From Phycisphaerae bacterium (GTDB taxonomy: Bacteria; Planctomycetota; Phycisphaerae; Sedimentisphaerales; Anaerohalosphaeraceae), in contig JACZKQ010000074.1 in NCBI GenBank assembly GCA_014859965.1, forward strand, positions 124,001 through 188,000: a stretch of 64,000 bases of DNA, given 5' to 3'. Position 1 is the stretch's first letter; every line of letters starts with the position of its first letter. Under the pieces are notes generated by a model that saw nothing but the letters and a program-made list of their open reading frames with translations, did no database searches and was not told where the DNA came from. Both the position numbers and the translations under genes were made by a program. Positions 46,677-54,576 of the stretch are shown one piece after another.

Positions 46677-48010
46677 ACGTAAAACTGCTGGCCACGTCAG
46701 CTTCACACTACGCGATCAAGCGTGTTCTGGGCCCGTTTCGAATGCGCCGAAGATGGCTCGACAAAACGCAATGGTATGACGAAGAACGACTCGATCAGAT
46801 ACAGTTGAATTGTCTCAAAAGACTGGTCCGACACTGTTATAAGACCGTGCCGTATTACAGGAAGCTGATGGACAAAAAGCATATCCGTCCGGAATGCGTA
46901 AGAACACTTCAGGATATCCAGTTGTTTCCGGTGCTTTCAAAGCAAGATGTTCTGGCGGCGGGCGATTCGTTGGTGTCCACGCGGTACCCAAAATGGATGT
47001 TGCGGCATGCCCACACCGGAGGGACGACCGGCACACCGATGGATATTTACCGAAATCCGTTTTCGGTCGGGACGGAGCATGCATTCGTGCGACGGCAGTG
47101 GACCTGGGCGGGGATCGGGCTCCACGACAGTTGTGCCTATCTTACAGGCAGAATTGTCGCGCCGGCCGATCGCACGGACGGCCGTTTGTACGCCTATGAC
47201 CCGTTTGCCAGGGAACTCATCCTGTCGACTTACCATCTTTCTGCGGAGACGGCCAAAGAATACCTTCAAGCCATGAAGGCCTATGGCGTGGACGGCATCG
47301 TAGGTTATCCTTCGAGCGTGTTTCTGCTGGCGCGGAGGTGTCTGGACGGCTGCTTCGATATTAAGTTGAAGGCAGCGTTGACGTCTTCGGAGACGATCAC
47401 CGAGACGATGCGGCAAACTATTTCGAGCGCATTCGGGTGCGGGGTTTTCGATTTCTACGGCTCGGCCGAGCGCGTGTGCTATATTCACACGTGCGAACGA
47501 GGCCGATACCACATTGTGCCGGAATACGGGCGGACCGAGCTGATCCCCGAGGGCGTCTCGGACCCGTCGCGCTGCAGGGTGATTGCGACCGGCTTCTGGA
47601 ATTACGCCATGCCGCTGATTCGGTACGATACCGGGGATGTCGTGGTTAAATCGGAGCAACCCTGTCGGTGCGGCAGGGCCTTTCCAGTCGTGGAAAGCAT
47701 CGAGGGCAGGCAGGGCGATGTGATTCGAACGCCGTCACGAAGGGAACTTGGCTGCGCCGTGCTTACTCATTTGCTGTACGGCACCGCAAATATCGTCGAA
47801 AGCCAAATCATCCAGGATCGATTGGACCGCATCGTCATCGAATACGTTCCGTCCGAACAGTTCGCCCCCAAGGATCTCAAGGCCTTCAAACAACTCATCG
47901 TCCAGCACTTGCCCGCCGAATTGAATGTGGAATTGAAACAGGTCGGCTCTATCAATAAGACTGAATCAGGCAAGCTGCGTCCCGTGGTTTCGAGTGTGAG
48001 TCATGATTAA
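46673..48010 (+). CDS. CapK-type adenylate-forming enzyme (copy 2)
   Basis: This 445-residue paralog has the same motifs: TGGTTGTPMDIYRNP, DFYGSAERVCYIHTCERG, IRYDTGDVVVK, GRQGDVIRTPSRRELG and ESGKLRPV. The start overlaps the previous stop as ATGA, so translation is coupled. It is the most diverged of the three copies in the middle third, suggesting a different acyl substrate. A shared N-terminal phrase in all copies (KRxLxPFxxRRRWLDKTQW) may be a docking or membrane-association element. Confidence 0.88.
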   Translation: MNVKLLATSASHYAIKRVLGPFRMRRRWLDKTQWYDEERLDQIQLNCLKRLVRHCYKTVPYYRKLMDKKHIRPECVRTLQDIQLFPVLSKQDVLAAGDSLVSTRYPKWMLRHAHTGGTTGTPMDIYRNPFSVGTEHAFVRRQWTWAGIGLHDSCAYLTGRIVAPADRTDGRLYAYDPFARELILSTYHLSAETAKEYLQAMKAYGVDGIVGYPSSVFLLARRCLDGCFDIKLKAALTSSETITETMRQTISSAFGCGVFDFYGSAERVCYIHTCERGRYHIVPEYGRTELIPEGVSDPSRCRVIATGFWNYAMPLIRYDTGDVVVKSEQPCRCGRAFPVVESIEGRQGDVIRTPSRRELGCAVLTHLLYGTANIVESQIIQDRLDRIVIEYVPSEQFAPKDLKAFKQLIVQHLPAELNVELKQVGSINKTESGKLRPVVSSVSHD

Positions 48011-48133
48011 GAAAAGATTCAAAGGCCAACGTGCGTTTCTATCCCTGCAACCTCGCTCCCGGAGGCACGCTACGGCCAGGAACATGCCAGTTGGTCCGGC
48101 ACAGAAAGAATACATCACAGTAGGGGACATCAT

Positions 48134-49513
48134 ATGAGCGTCAAATCGCTGACGACATCAGTATCGCATTTGGCAGTCAAACGTATCCTGGGGCCGTTTT
48201 GGAAACGCCGGAGATGGCTTGATAAAACTCAGTGGCTGTCAGCGGACGAACTTGCCGATCTGCAGTTTAAGCTGCTCAAGCGTGTGATTCATTACGCCGA
48301 ACGCAATGTTCCCTACTATCAGTGTCTGATGCAGCATTACGGCTTCTCATCCGAAGATATTCGTTCTCCCGGGGACATCCATTTGTTTCCAATCCTGACA
48401 AAGAAGGATGTCATGGAGGTCGGCGACGACATGATATCGCGGGAGTTCTCGAAAAAGCTGCTGCATTGCGCCCACACCGGCGGAACCACCGGCATGCCCC
48501 TCTGTGTCTATCGCAACTTCGCTTCTATCGGCGACGAACACGCGTTTGTACGCAGGCAGTGGGATTGGGCGCAAGTCCGCTTCGGCGACAGATGTGCCTA
48601 TCTGCGAGGCGGGATCATCAAGAACGCCGATGCCCCCCAGCGCCGATTCTATAGATACGATCCCATTCTGAAGGAACTGCACTTGTCCTCCTATCACCTC
48701 ACGCCGGAAACAATCCCGGTCTATATCCAGGCCATCGAAAAGTACGGGGTGGTTGCGCTTGCGGGTTACCCGTCGGCCATATCGTGTTTTGCGCGTGCCT
48801 GTCTGGCTCGAAAAGCGTCACTGCCCATGAAAGCGGTGCTCACCTCGTCGGAGGCGCTGACGGCGCCCATGTCAGAAGAGATATCCAGAGCTTTCGCATG
48901 CCCCGTTTACGATTTCTACGGCAGTGCCGAGCGGGTCTGCTACATTTTTACATGCCGACACGGATGCCGCCATATTCAACCCGAGTACGGATACACCGAA
49001 TTGATTCCTGTAGACGGCCCGGGGGCGGGGCGGTGCCGTGTCGTGGCAACCGGGTTCTGGAACAAGGCCATGCCTTTGATCCGGTACGACACCGGCGACG
49101 TGGTCGTCAAGAGCAATCGCCTGTGCGCATGCGGCAGGGCCTTCCCGGTGATTGAGGAAGTTACCGGAAGAGAGGGGGACGTCATCAGGACCCCTTCCGG
49201 CGAGGAGTTCGGCGTTACGATTATGATCCACCTGCTCTATGTTGTCTGCGGGGCGGCCAACGTCCTCGAAACGCAGTTTATTCAGGATGCACTGGACCAC
49301 ATCACGGTGGAGTATGTACCCGATACGGCTTTTTCTGCTGATGCCTTCGCGGCAGCCCAAGCCCGCTTCATCAGGCATCTGCCGAGCGACATCAGGGTCG
49401 ACTTCAAGCGCGTCAGAGCCGTCCAGAGGACGTCGAGCGGCAAGATCCGGCCGGTCCTCAATCTATTACCGACCGCAACCCCGGAACGTGTACCATGTCT
49501 TGAGGCTGTTTAA
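48134..49513 (+). CDS. CapK-type adenylate-forming enzyme (copy 3)
   Basis: This 459-residue enzyme is closer to copy 1 than to copy 2. It contains TGGTTGMPLCVYRNF, DFYGSAERVCYIFTCRHG, IRYDTGDVVVKSN, GREGDVIRTPSGEEFG and SSGKIRPVL. Gap 48011-48133 separates it from copy 2 and holds no gene; AGGGGACATCAT leads into the ATG. The stop overlaps the next start (TAATG). The closer match between copies 1 and 3, on either side of copy 2, suggests duplication followed by insertion or separate divergence. Confidence 0.88.
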   Translation: MSVKSLTTSVSHLAVKRILGPFWKRRRWLDKTQWLSADELADLQFKLLKRVIHYAERNVPYYQCLMQHYGFSSEDIRSPGDIHLFPILTKKDVMEVGDDMISREFSKKLLHCAHTGGTTGMPLCVYRNFASIGDEHAFVRRQWDWAQVRFGDRCAYLRGGIIKNADAPQRRFYRYDPILKELHLSSYHLTPETIPVYIQAIEKYGVVALAGYPSAISCFARACLARKASLPMKAVLTSSEALTAPMSEEISRAFACPVYDFYGSAERVCYIFTCRHGCRHIQPEYGYTELIPVDGPGAGRCRVVATGFWNKAMPLIRYDTGDVVVKSNRLCACGRAFPVIEEVTGREGDVIRTPSGEEFGVTIMIHLLYVVCGAANVLETQFIQDALDHITVEYVPDTAFSADAFAAAQARFIRHLPSDIRVDFKRVRAVQRTSSGKIRPVLNLLPTATPERVPCLEAV

Positions 49514-50724
49514 TGGTGAAACGAAATCAATCTGCTATGGCGACACTTGCAAACCATGCCATCGTGTGCTTCGGGCCCTCAGACTGGTGGGGGATGAACC
49601 CGAGCAGCGCAACGCATATCATGCGGCGTCTGGCTCAAAGCAACCGCATACTTTATGTGAATCCCGTCAGTTCCGATCTGCTCGGCGTACGGAATCACAA
49701 AGGCCTGGCCGTAAGGATTTGGAGGAAACTCAAGAGCATGCTGCGGTTCGTACGGCGGGTGGATCGCCATCTGTACGTAATGAGCCCGTTCTTCATGCCT
49801 ATACAGGGCCACCCGGTTGTGGACCGGCTCAACAATGCAGTGTTGAAGATGCAGCTCGGGGCGGCCATGCTGTTGCTTCGGTTCAAGCAGCCCCTGTTGT
49901 GGGTGGAAAACATCAGGGCCGCCGACTGTCTAAACTGGTTTAACTGGCGATTGATCGTTTATCACGCCTCGGACAAATTTGACGAGTGCTGCAATACGCG
50001 CAATAAATCGGCCCTTCAGCAGAGAGAAAAGCGGATAAGCGAGCGCAGTGATGTCATCGTATGCGCCTCCCGCAAAATCTACGAATCCAAACGCACTCAG
50101 AACACAAACGTCCATTATCTGCCGCACGGTGTCGATGCCGAACTCTTCTGTACGGCCGCCGAGCGTTGGCAGCCACGTGACGGTCTCGATAGTTCGTCCA
50201 GCCCGACTGCCGGATACTTCGGAACACTGACCGGGCAAAATGACATAGAAATGCTTGAATACTGTGCCCGCAGTCTCCCGCACATTCGGTTCGTTTTTGC
50301 CGGGCGGGTTACCGGCGGCGACTATGAAAAACTTCGTAAAATGTCCAACGTCCGCTTTCTCGGGCATGTGCCGTATGAAGAAATCCCGCACCTGTGTGCC
50401 CGCTTTGACGTCTGCCTGCTTCCGTGGCGCATGAGCCCGTGGATCGAACACTGTAATCCACTGAAACTCTTCGAGTATATGGCTTCGGGCAAGCCCATCG
50501 TCTCGGTGCCTATTTGCGAAGTGCAAGACCAGTATTCCGATGTCGTCGCCGTCGCGGAAACAAGAGAGCAGTTCTGCCGTGCCATCGAGCATGAATTAGC
50601 CAATGATACGGATCAGCGAAAGAACCTGCGTATACAGACGGCTATGCGGCATACATGGGAAAAGCACAGCGATCAATTAACGCGCATTTTAACGGACGCT
50701 TTATCAGGAAGTCTGCGGGTCTAA
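49513..50724 (+). CDS. Glycosyltransferase, GT4/TuaH-like (GT-B fold)
   Basis: This 403-residue protein opens with IVCFGPSDWWGMNPSSATH and RILYVNPVSSDLLG, the characteristic start of TuaH-type GT-B transferases. The donor half contains GYFGTLTGQNDIEMLEYCA, IRFVFAGRV, VRFLGHVPYEEIPHLCARF and CNPLKLFEYMASGKPIVS with the conserved Glu. Its start codon shares a base with the preceding stop (TAATG), indicating translational coupling to the CapK cluster. Confidence 0.9.
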   Translation: MVKRNQSAMATLANHAIVCFGPSDWWGMNPSSATHIMRRLAQSNRILYVNPVSSDLLGVRNHKGLAVRIWRKLKSMLRFVRRVDRHLYVMSPFFMPIQGHPVVDRLNNAVLKMQLGAAMLLLRFKQPLLWVENIRAADCLNWFNWRLIVYHASDKFDECCNTRNKSALQQREKRISERSDVIVCASRKIYESKRTQNTNVHYLPHGVDAELFCTAAERWQPRDGLDSSSSPTAGYFGTLTGQNDIEMLEYCARSLPHIRFVFAGRVTGGDYEKLRKMSNVRFLGHVPYEEIPHLCARFDVCLLPWRMSPWIEHCNPLKLFEYMASGKPIVSVPICEVQDQYSDVVAVAETREQFCRAIEHELANDTDQRKNLRIQTAMRHTWEKHSDQLTRILTDALSGSLRV

Positions 50725-50753
50725 TCTGCAGACCCTATCGGGTGGCATGTACC

Positions 50754-51845
50754 ATGAGCACAATTCGAATAGCATGTCTTGGCGACATCATGTGTGGAGA
50801 TTCCTTTTATAATGCGGGCAGCGGGGTGGCGTCGTCTCTGGCGCACTACGGCAGGGATTTTCTGCGGCCGGACATTGTGGATTATCTTCGCGGTCACGAC
50901 CTCGTTATGGGCAATGTCGAATGCGTCCTCTCTGATAAGGGCAGAAACAACCGACGTCTGCGGAGCATTCAGATGCGGGGCAGCGGCCGAACGGCCGATT
51001 TGCTGGCGGACTGGAATCTGACCGTGGCCAACGTCGCCAATAATCACATACTGGAACATGGACATGCCGCCGCCCGAGACACTGTCGATAATCTGCTGCG
51101 GTCCGGCATAAGAGTCATTGGTTCGGGCGGCGCGAACACCTTTCACAAGGGCTTGCGCATCGAGCAGGTGTGTCGTCAGGGCCTTAAGATGGCCTTCATC
51201 GGCATGTGCCTGCGTCGCGAGAAATACGCGTTTAACGGCGGCGCTGAACTCGACCAGGTGATCGAAGCCGTGGAAGCCTTGAACAAAACGAACGTCTTTG
51301 TCTGCGTGTCCATGCACTGGGGGAATGAGTTCATGGATTACCCGAGCCCCGAGCAGACAAGAATCGCTGACGCATTGATCCGGGCCGGGGCCAGAATGAT
51401 TATCGGCCATCACCCCCACGTTGTCCAAGGGGTTGAATCTCGGAACGGGGCGCTTGTCGCATACAGTCTGGGCAATTTCATTTTCGACAGCTTTCTTGCC
51501 GACTGCCGTTGGTCTGTGATGCTTAGTGTAGACATATCCGACGGCGAGGTGGCCGGCTGGCGGTGCGTGCCTGTCCTCAAAGATCACGAGCATCGCCCCG
51601 TACTGGTTGGAGATCCCGGCAAAGCCGAGCTGACAAAAGAGTTCCTGCGCCGATGTACGCTGTTAAAGGCCAGCCTCTGCGAAGAAGTCGACGAACAGCG
51701 TTATCTCGCCGCTTACAGATCGAGAGACGCCCGGGCCCGCAGGAGCCTCCACGGTCATCTGTGCAGGCGCTTGGTGCACATGGAAAAGATCTACTGGCCG
51801 CAGATTCTGTTCAGGCCCATACAAAGGAGATTAGGTTTATGGTAA
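50754..51845 (+). CDS. CapA-family metallophosphatase-like protein
   Basis: This 363-residue protein of the PGA_cap/CapA family has the metallophosphoesterase-like motifs CLGDIMCGD, NVANNHILEHG, SMHWGNEFMDYP, IIGHHPHVVQGVE and YSLGNFIFDS. CapA is required for poly-gamma-glutamate synthesis or export in Bacillus, and homologs are widespread in capsule loci with unclear function. No signal peptide or membrane anchor is visible if ATG 50754 is the start, so it would be cytoplasmic. Its company with CapK and ATP-grasp enzymes hints at amide or ester decoration chemistry (inference). Confidence 0.88.
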   Translation: MSTIRIACLGDIMCGDSFYNAGSGVASSLAHYGRDFLRPDIVDYLRGHDLVMGNVECVLSDKGRNNRRLRSIQMRGSGRTADLLADWNLTVANVANNHILEHGHAAARDTVDNLLRSGIRVIGSGGANTFHKGLRIEQVCRQGLKMAFIGMCLRREKYAFNGGAELDQVIEAVEALNKTNVFVCVSMHWGNEFMDYPSPEQTRIADALIRAGARMIIGHHPHVVQGVESRNGALVAYSLGNFIFDSFLADCRWSVMLSVDISDGEVAGWRCVPVLKDHEHRPVLVGDPGKAELTKEFLRRCTLLKASLCEEVDEQRYLAAYRSRDARARRSLHGHLCRRLVHMEKIYWPQILFRPIQRRLGLW

Positions 51846-52303
51846 CAAAAAAACTCAAAATCTGTCTTGCCGCCTCGGCGGGGGGGCACTTGAGCCAGTT
51901 GTTGGCCTTGGCCGACAGTTGGAAGGGGCACGACACGTTCTGCGTGTGCACATCCGAAGTGGTGCGAGGCCGATTGGCCAGATATGGTAGAAGCTATATC
52001 GTCGGCGAATGCAATCGGCAGCATCCGCTGCAGGTTTTGAAAGTCTTTTTGCGGTGCACCGCCATCGCTTTTCGAGAAAGACCCCATGTGGTGATAAGCA
52101 CCGGCGCCGCCGCCGGGTGCATGGAATGTTTCCTGTGCAAACTCATGGGCGCGAAAATTGTCTGGATGGACAGCATTACCAACGTGGACCGGCTTTCCCT
52201 TTCCGGGCGCATGGTGAGACACATCGCGGACCTGTTTCTGGTCCAGTGGCCGGAGCTCACGCTGAAATACCAAAATGTGCATTTTGCAGGAACCGTCATA
52301 TGA
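51839..52303 (+). CDS. Alg14/PssD-type glycosyltransferase membrane subunit
   Basis: This 154-residue protein matches the acceptor-binding half of split GT28-type transferases. Hallmarks are CLAASAGGHLSQLLAL, PHVVISTGAAAG and WMDSITNVDRLSLSGRM. In yeast Alg14 or bacterial PssD/CpsF this half anchors the enzyme to the membrane and recruits the catalytic half. AAGGAGA eight bases before ATG 51839 decides the start inside the CapA gene's last codons (7-base overlap). It is coupled by ATGA to its partner. Confidence 0.92.
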   Translation: MVTKKLKICLAASAGGHLSQLLALADSWKGHDTFCVCTSEVVRGRLARYGRSYIVGECNRQHPLQVLKVFLRCTAIAFRERPHVVISTGAAAGCMECFLCKLMGAKIVWMDSITNVDRLSLSGRMVRHIADLFLVQWPELTLKYQNVHFAGTVI

Positions 52304-52782
52304 TATTCGTAACCGTGGGAACGCAGTTTCCTTTTGACCGCCTGATCAGGGCGGTGGATACGGCTCTGGAAATGGACCGCATAAACGAGGAGGTCTTTGC
52401 ACAGACAGGCGAAGGACTCTATCAGCCTCGCCGATTCTCGGCCGCACCGGCGCTCGATAAGGAATCTTTCGACGCCCATATTACAAGTGCGACGGCCATA
52501 ATCAGCCATGCGGGAATCGGCTCAATGACCATGGCCATGGCTTCTGCCAAGCCCATGCTTGTTATGCCAAGACTGAAGAAGTACGGCGAAGTTGTCAATG
52601 ACCACCAGGTTGCGATTGCCCGCAAATTCGCGGAATCCGGCTATGTCTTGCTCGCAGAAGACGAAAACGACTTCATAAAAAAAATTGTCGAGTTGCCGGG
52701 CTTTGTGCCCAGGCATCGCACCGCCAAACCTGATTTGGTTAGCCGCCGTGTCGTGGAATTCCTAAATGAACTGACCGTATAA
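52300..52782 (+). CDS. Alg13/PssE-type glycosyltransferase catalytic subunit
   Basis: This 160-residue protein matches the donor-binding half of split GT28 enzymes. It has IFVTVGTQFPFDRLI at the N-terminus and ATAIISHAGIGSMTMAMA with a GG/GS-rich nucleotide-sugar loop. MPRLKKYGEVVNDHQ contains the ribose-contacting Asp/Gln pattern. The start overlaps the Alg14-like stop as ATGA, matching the obligate heterodimer. Related pairs add GlcNAc, galactose or glucose to the second position of lipid-linked glycans. Confidence 0.92.
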   Translation: MIFVTVGTQFPFDRLIRAVDTALEMDRINEEVFAQTGEGLYQPRRFSAAPALDKESFDAHITSATAIISHAGIGSMTMAMASAKPMLVMPRLKKYGEVVNDHQVAIARKFAESGYVLLAEDENDFIKKIVELPGFVPRHRTAKPDLVSRRVVEFLNELTV

Positions 52783-52792
52783 TTACATTTGT

Positions 52793-52799
52793 GGGGGGA
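52793..52799 (+). promoter_or_regulatory. G-rich ribosome binding site of the methyltransferase
   Basis: GGGGGGA precedes ATG 52803 by four bases. A nearly identical stretch (seven Gs then AATATGAGC) precedes the next gene at 53463-53478. The pair looks like a duplicated initiation region. Confidence 0.6.
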
Positions 52800-52802
52800 A
52801 AT

Positions 52803-53627
52803 ATGAGCTGTTTTACGGTACTGTCAAAACTGAGTCGCCAACGCAAACTCGATTTATTCTATCGTCTGCTTCGCCCGACCGAACACATGCGCGTACTTGA
52901 CGTGGGCGCCGAAGCGAATCCCAACGGCGACAGAGGTTTGCAGCTCATCGACTCATATGAATGGAAATGGAATCTTACCGCGTTGAATCTTTGTGAAGCG
53001 CATGTGGGTCGCATTACGGAGCAGTATCCGCAAATCAGCGGCGTGGTAGGCGATGCGTGCCGTCTTCCCTGGCCCGACAAGTACTTCGATATTGTATACA
53101 GCAACGCCGTAATCGAGCACGTCGGCAGTTACGCCAGACAGAAGCAAATGGCCGATGAAATCATGCGCGTGGGAAGACGATGGTTTGTCACCACACCGAA
53201 CCGCTGGTATCCGTTTGAGTTCCACCTTCGTTTGCCGCTGGTGACCTGGCTTGCCGGCGACACGTATTTGAATGCCGCGCGCATCGTCCGCTATGACCAC
53301 GCCCGGCAGCGCTATACGTTCTGCAATCCCAAGGCCGAATTCAGATTAATGACATGCAGCGAGATGGCGTCCTGTTTTCCGGACAGCACGATAGTAAAGC
53401 AGCGGGTTACGTTTATGGCCGAAACACTGATTGCCCTTGGTGGAGACATGGGGAGAATGCATGGGGGGGAATATGAGCGGATGCAATTACAAACGGAGAA
53501 TCAGGGCGGTTATTTTGACGCCGATTCTCGACTTCGGGCGATGTCGGTTGGCGTCTCGTGTATGTGCGGCGCTGTGGCCGGTGGCGGGCAGGCCGGTGCT
53601 GAATCGGCTGCTTGCGAATCTATATAA
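52803..53627 (+). CDS. SAM-dependent class I methyltransferase
   Basis: This protein is 274 residues long as read. Motif I is VLDVGAEANPNGD, with Glu in place of the usual Gly at the second position. The acidic motif II region, DACRLPWPDKYFDIVYSNAVIEHVG (given here in parts: DACRLPWPDKYFD, then IVYSNAVIEHVG), is typical of Methyltransf_11. It may cap or decorate the sugar chain. Its last 52 codons overlap the next gene in another frame and look like low-quality coding (GGGQAGAESAACESI). The overlap begins at a G7 tract. One added G would end this gene as an ATGA overlap; one missing G would fuse it in frame to the next gene. Confidence 0.82.
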   Translation: MSCFTVLSKLSRQRKLDLFYRLLRPTEHMRVLDVGAEANPNGDRGLQLIDSYEWKWNLTALNLCEAHVGRITEQYPQISGVVGDACRLPWPDKYFDIVYSNAVIEHVGSYARQKQMADEIMRVGRRWFVTTPNRWYPFEFHLRLPLVTWLAGDTYLNAARIVRYDHARQRYTFCNPKAEFRLMTCSEMASCFPDSTIVKQRVTFMAETLIALGGDMGRMHGGEYERMQLQTENQGGYFDADSRLRAMSVGVSCMCGAVAGGGQAGAESAACESI

Positions 53628-54531
53628 ACAGGGCGTTGATGAAGCGGTTATTTGCGCATACGGCGACACCCGACAACTGCGAGATGCCGCTGAGACCACG
53701 GGTCCGATGCGCCTTGACTTTCTGCATGAGCCTCTTCCGGTAGGAAATGCCGGTTGCATCAGGGATGCTTACGATGGTGACAAAAGTACCGTATTCCTGG
53801 TGCTGCAGGCGGCCATGATATCGCCACCGCATGTAAGTGCGCTCTTGGAGGCCCACCGCGAGAGCAAATCGCGACTGACCGTAATGCTGGGCTCGGGCTC
53901 AGAAGTCTATGTGTGTGAACCGGATATTATAAAGTACATGCCCGCGGGGGGATACTTTGACATGAAGGAAGGTCTGATTCCTGCAATGGTCAGCGCGGGC
54001 CAAACGGTGGCCGCAAGGACGCTCCCCCGGCACACGTGCAGTTTTCGCGACCGAAAGACCTATTTATCTGCGTTGGAAACGTGGGTGAACAGCGTCAGCG
54101 GCGCCGGTGACCTGCTGTCACTGGGTCTGGTCCGGCGATCGGCAGATCTCTGGCTGGCCGGCAGCGCCGTAGTGGGCCCCCATGTCACGACGCACGGACC
54201 TGTGGTCGTTATGGACAATGTGCGTATCGCCTCCGGAGCGGTGATATTCGGTCCGACCATCATAGAATCCCATGTGATGGTTGGAGGCAACGCTGTAATC
54301 GACAGCAGCGCAGTCTGGCCCGGGGCTGTACTTGGAGCGCGTTGTCACATTTCTCAATGCATTGTTGATCGCGGCGCTGTGGTGCCGGATCACTGTGTTG
54401 TGAGTGAAGATGTCGTGCTCCGGAAAGGTACTGTTCGGTTGGGTTCGTGGGCAAACAGGCTCAGTTCAGCAGTAAGCAGGACCCGGCAGGATAAGAGCGA
54501 GAGCGTAACGGCAATGAGCGATGTGCGATAG
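53473..54531 (+). CDS. Degenerate nucleotidyltransferase with left-handed beta-helix domain
   Basis: This 352-residue protein resembles sugar-1-phosphate nucleotidyltransferases in layout: ALWPVAGRPVLNRLLANL, then EAVICAYG and FLHEPLPVGNAG. The usual N-terminal GGxGTRLxPLT...PK nucleotide loop is replaced by TPILDFGRCRLASRVC, so classical activity is doubtful. From about residue 225 hexapeptide-type repeats form a left-handed beta-helix (VVGPHVTTHGPVVV, VRIASGAVIFGP, AVIDSSAVWPGAVLG). A regulatory or scaffold role, or acyl/nucleotidyl transfer with another mechanism, is possible. The start is ATG 53473, or in frame ATG 53461; both follow or contain the G-tract. Confidence 0.8.
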   Translation: MSGCNYKRRIRAVILTPILDFGRCRLASRVCAALWPVAGRPVLNRLLANLYKQGVDEAVICAYGDTRQLRDAAETTGPMRLDFLHEPLPVGNAGCIRDAYDGDKSTVFLVLQAAMISPPHVSALLEAHRESKSRLTVMLGSGSEVYVCEPDIIKYMPAGGYFDMKEGLIPAMVSAGQTVAARTLPRHTCSFRDRKTYLSALETWVNSVSGAGDLLSLGLVRRSADLWLAGSAVVGPHVTTHGPVVVMDNVRIASGAVIFGPTIIESHVMVGGNAVIDSSAVWPGAVLGARCHISQCIVDRGAVVPDHCVVSEDVVLRKGTVRLGSWANRLSSAVSRTRQDKSESVTAMSDVR

Positions 54532-54564
54532 CCGAAAACAATAAGATAATGTACTTGCAGGAAC

Positions 54565-54569
54565 AGGAG
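54565..54569 (+). promoter_or_regulatory. Ribosome binding site for a TTG start
   Basis: AGGAG lies seven bases before TTG 54577. The first in-frame ATG is 11 codons later with no matching signal, so the TTG is the likely start. Confidence 0.7.
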
Positions 54570-54576
54570 ATTAACA

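Noticed and set aside
48011-48133. Remnant gene between CapK copies 2 and 3
   Set aside because: The 123 bases contain no frame similar to neighbouring proteins; it is just a spacer with a ribosome-binding site at its end.
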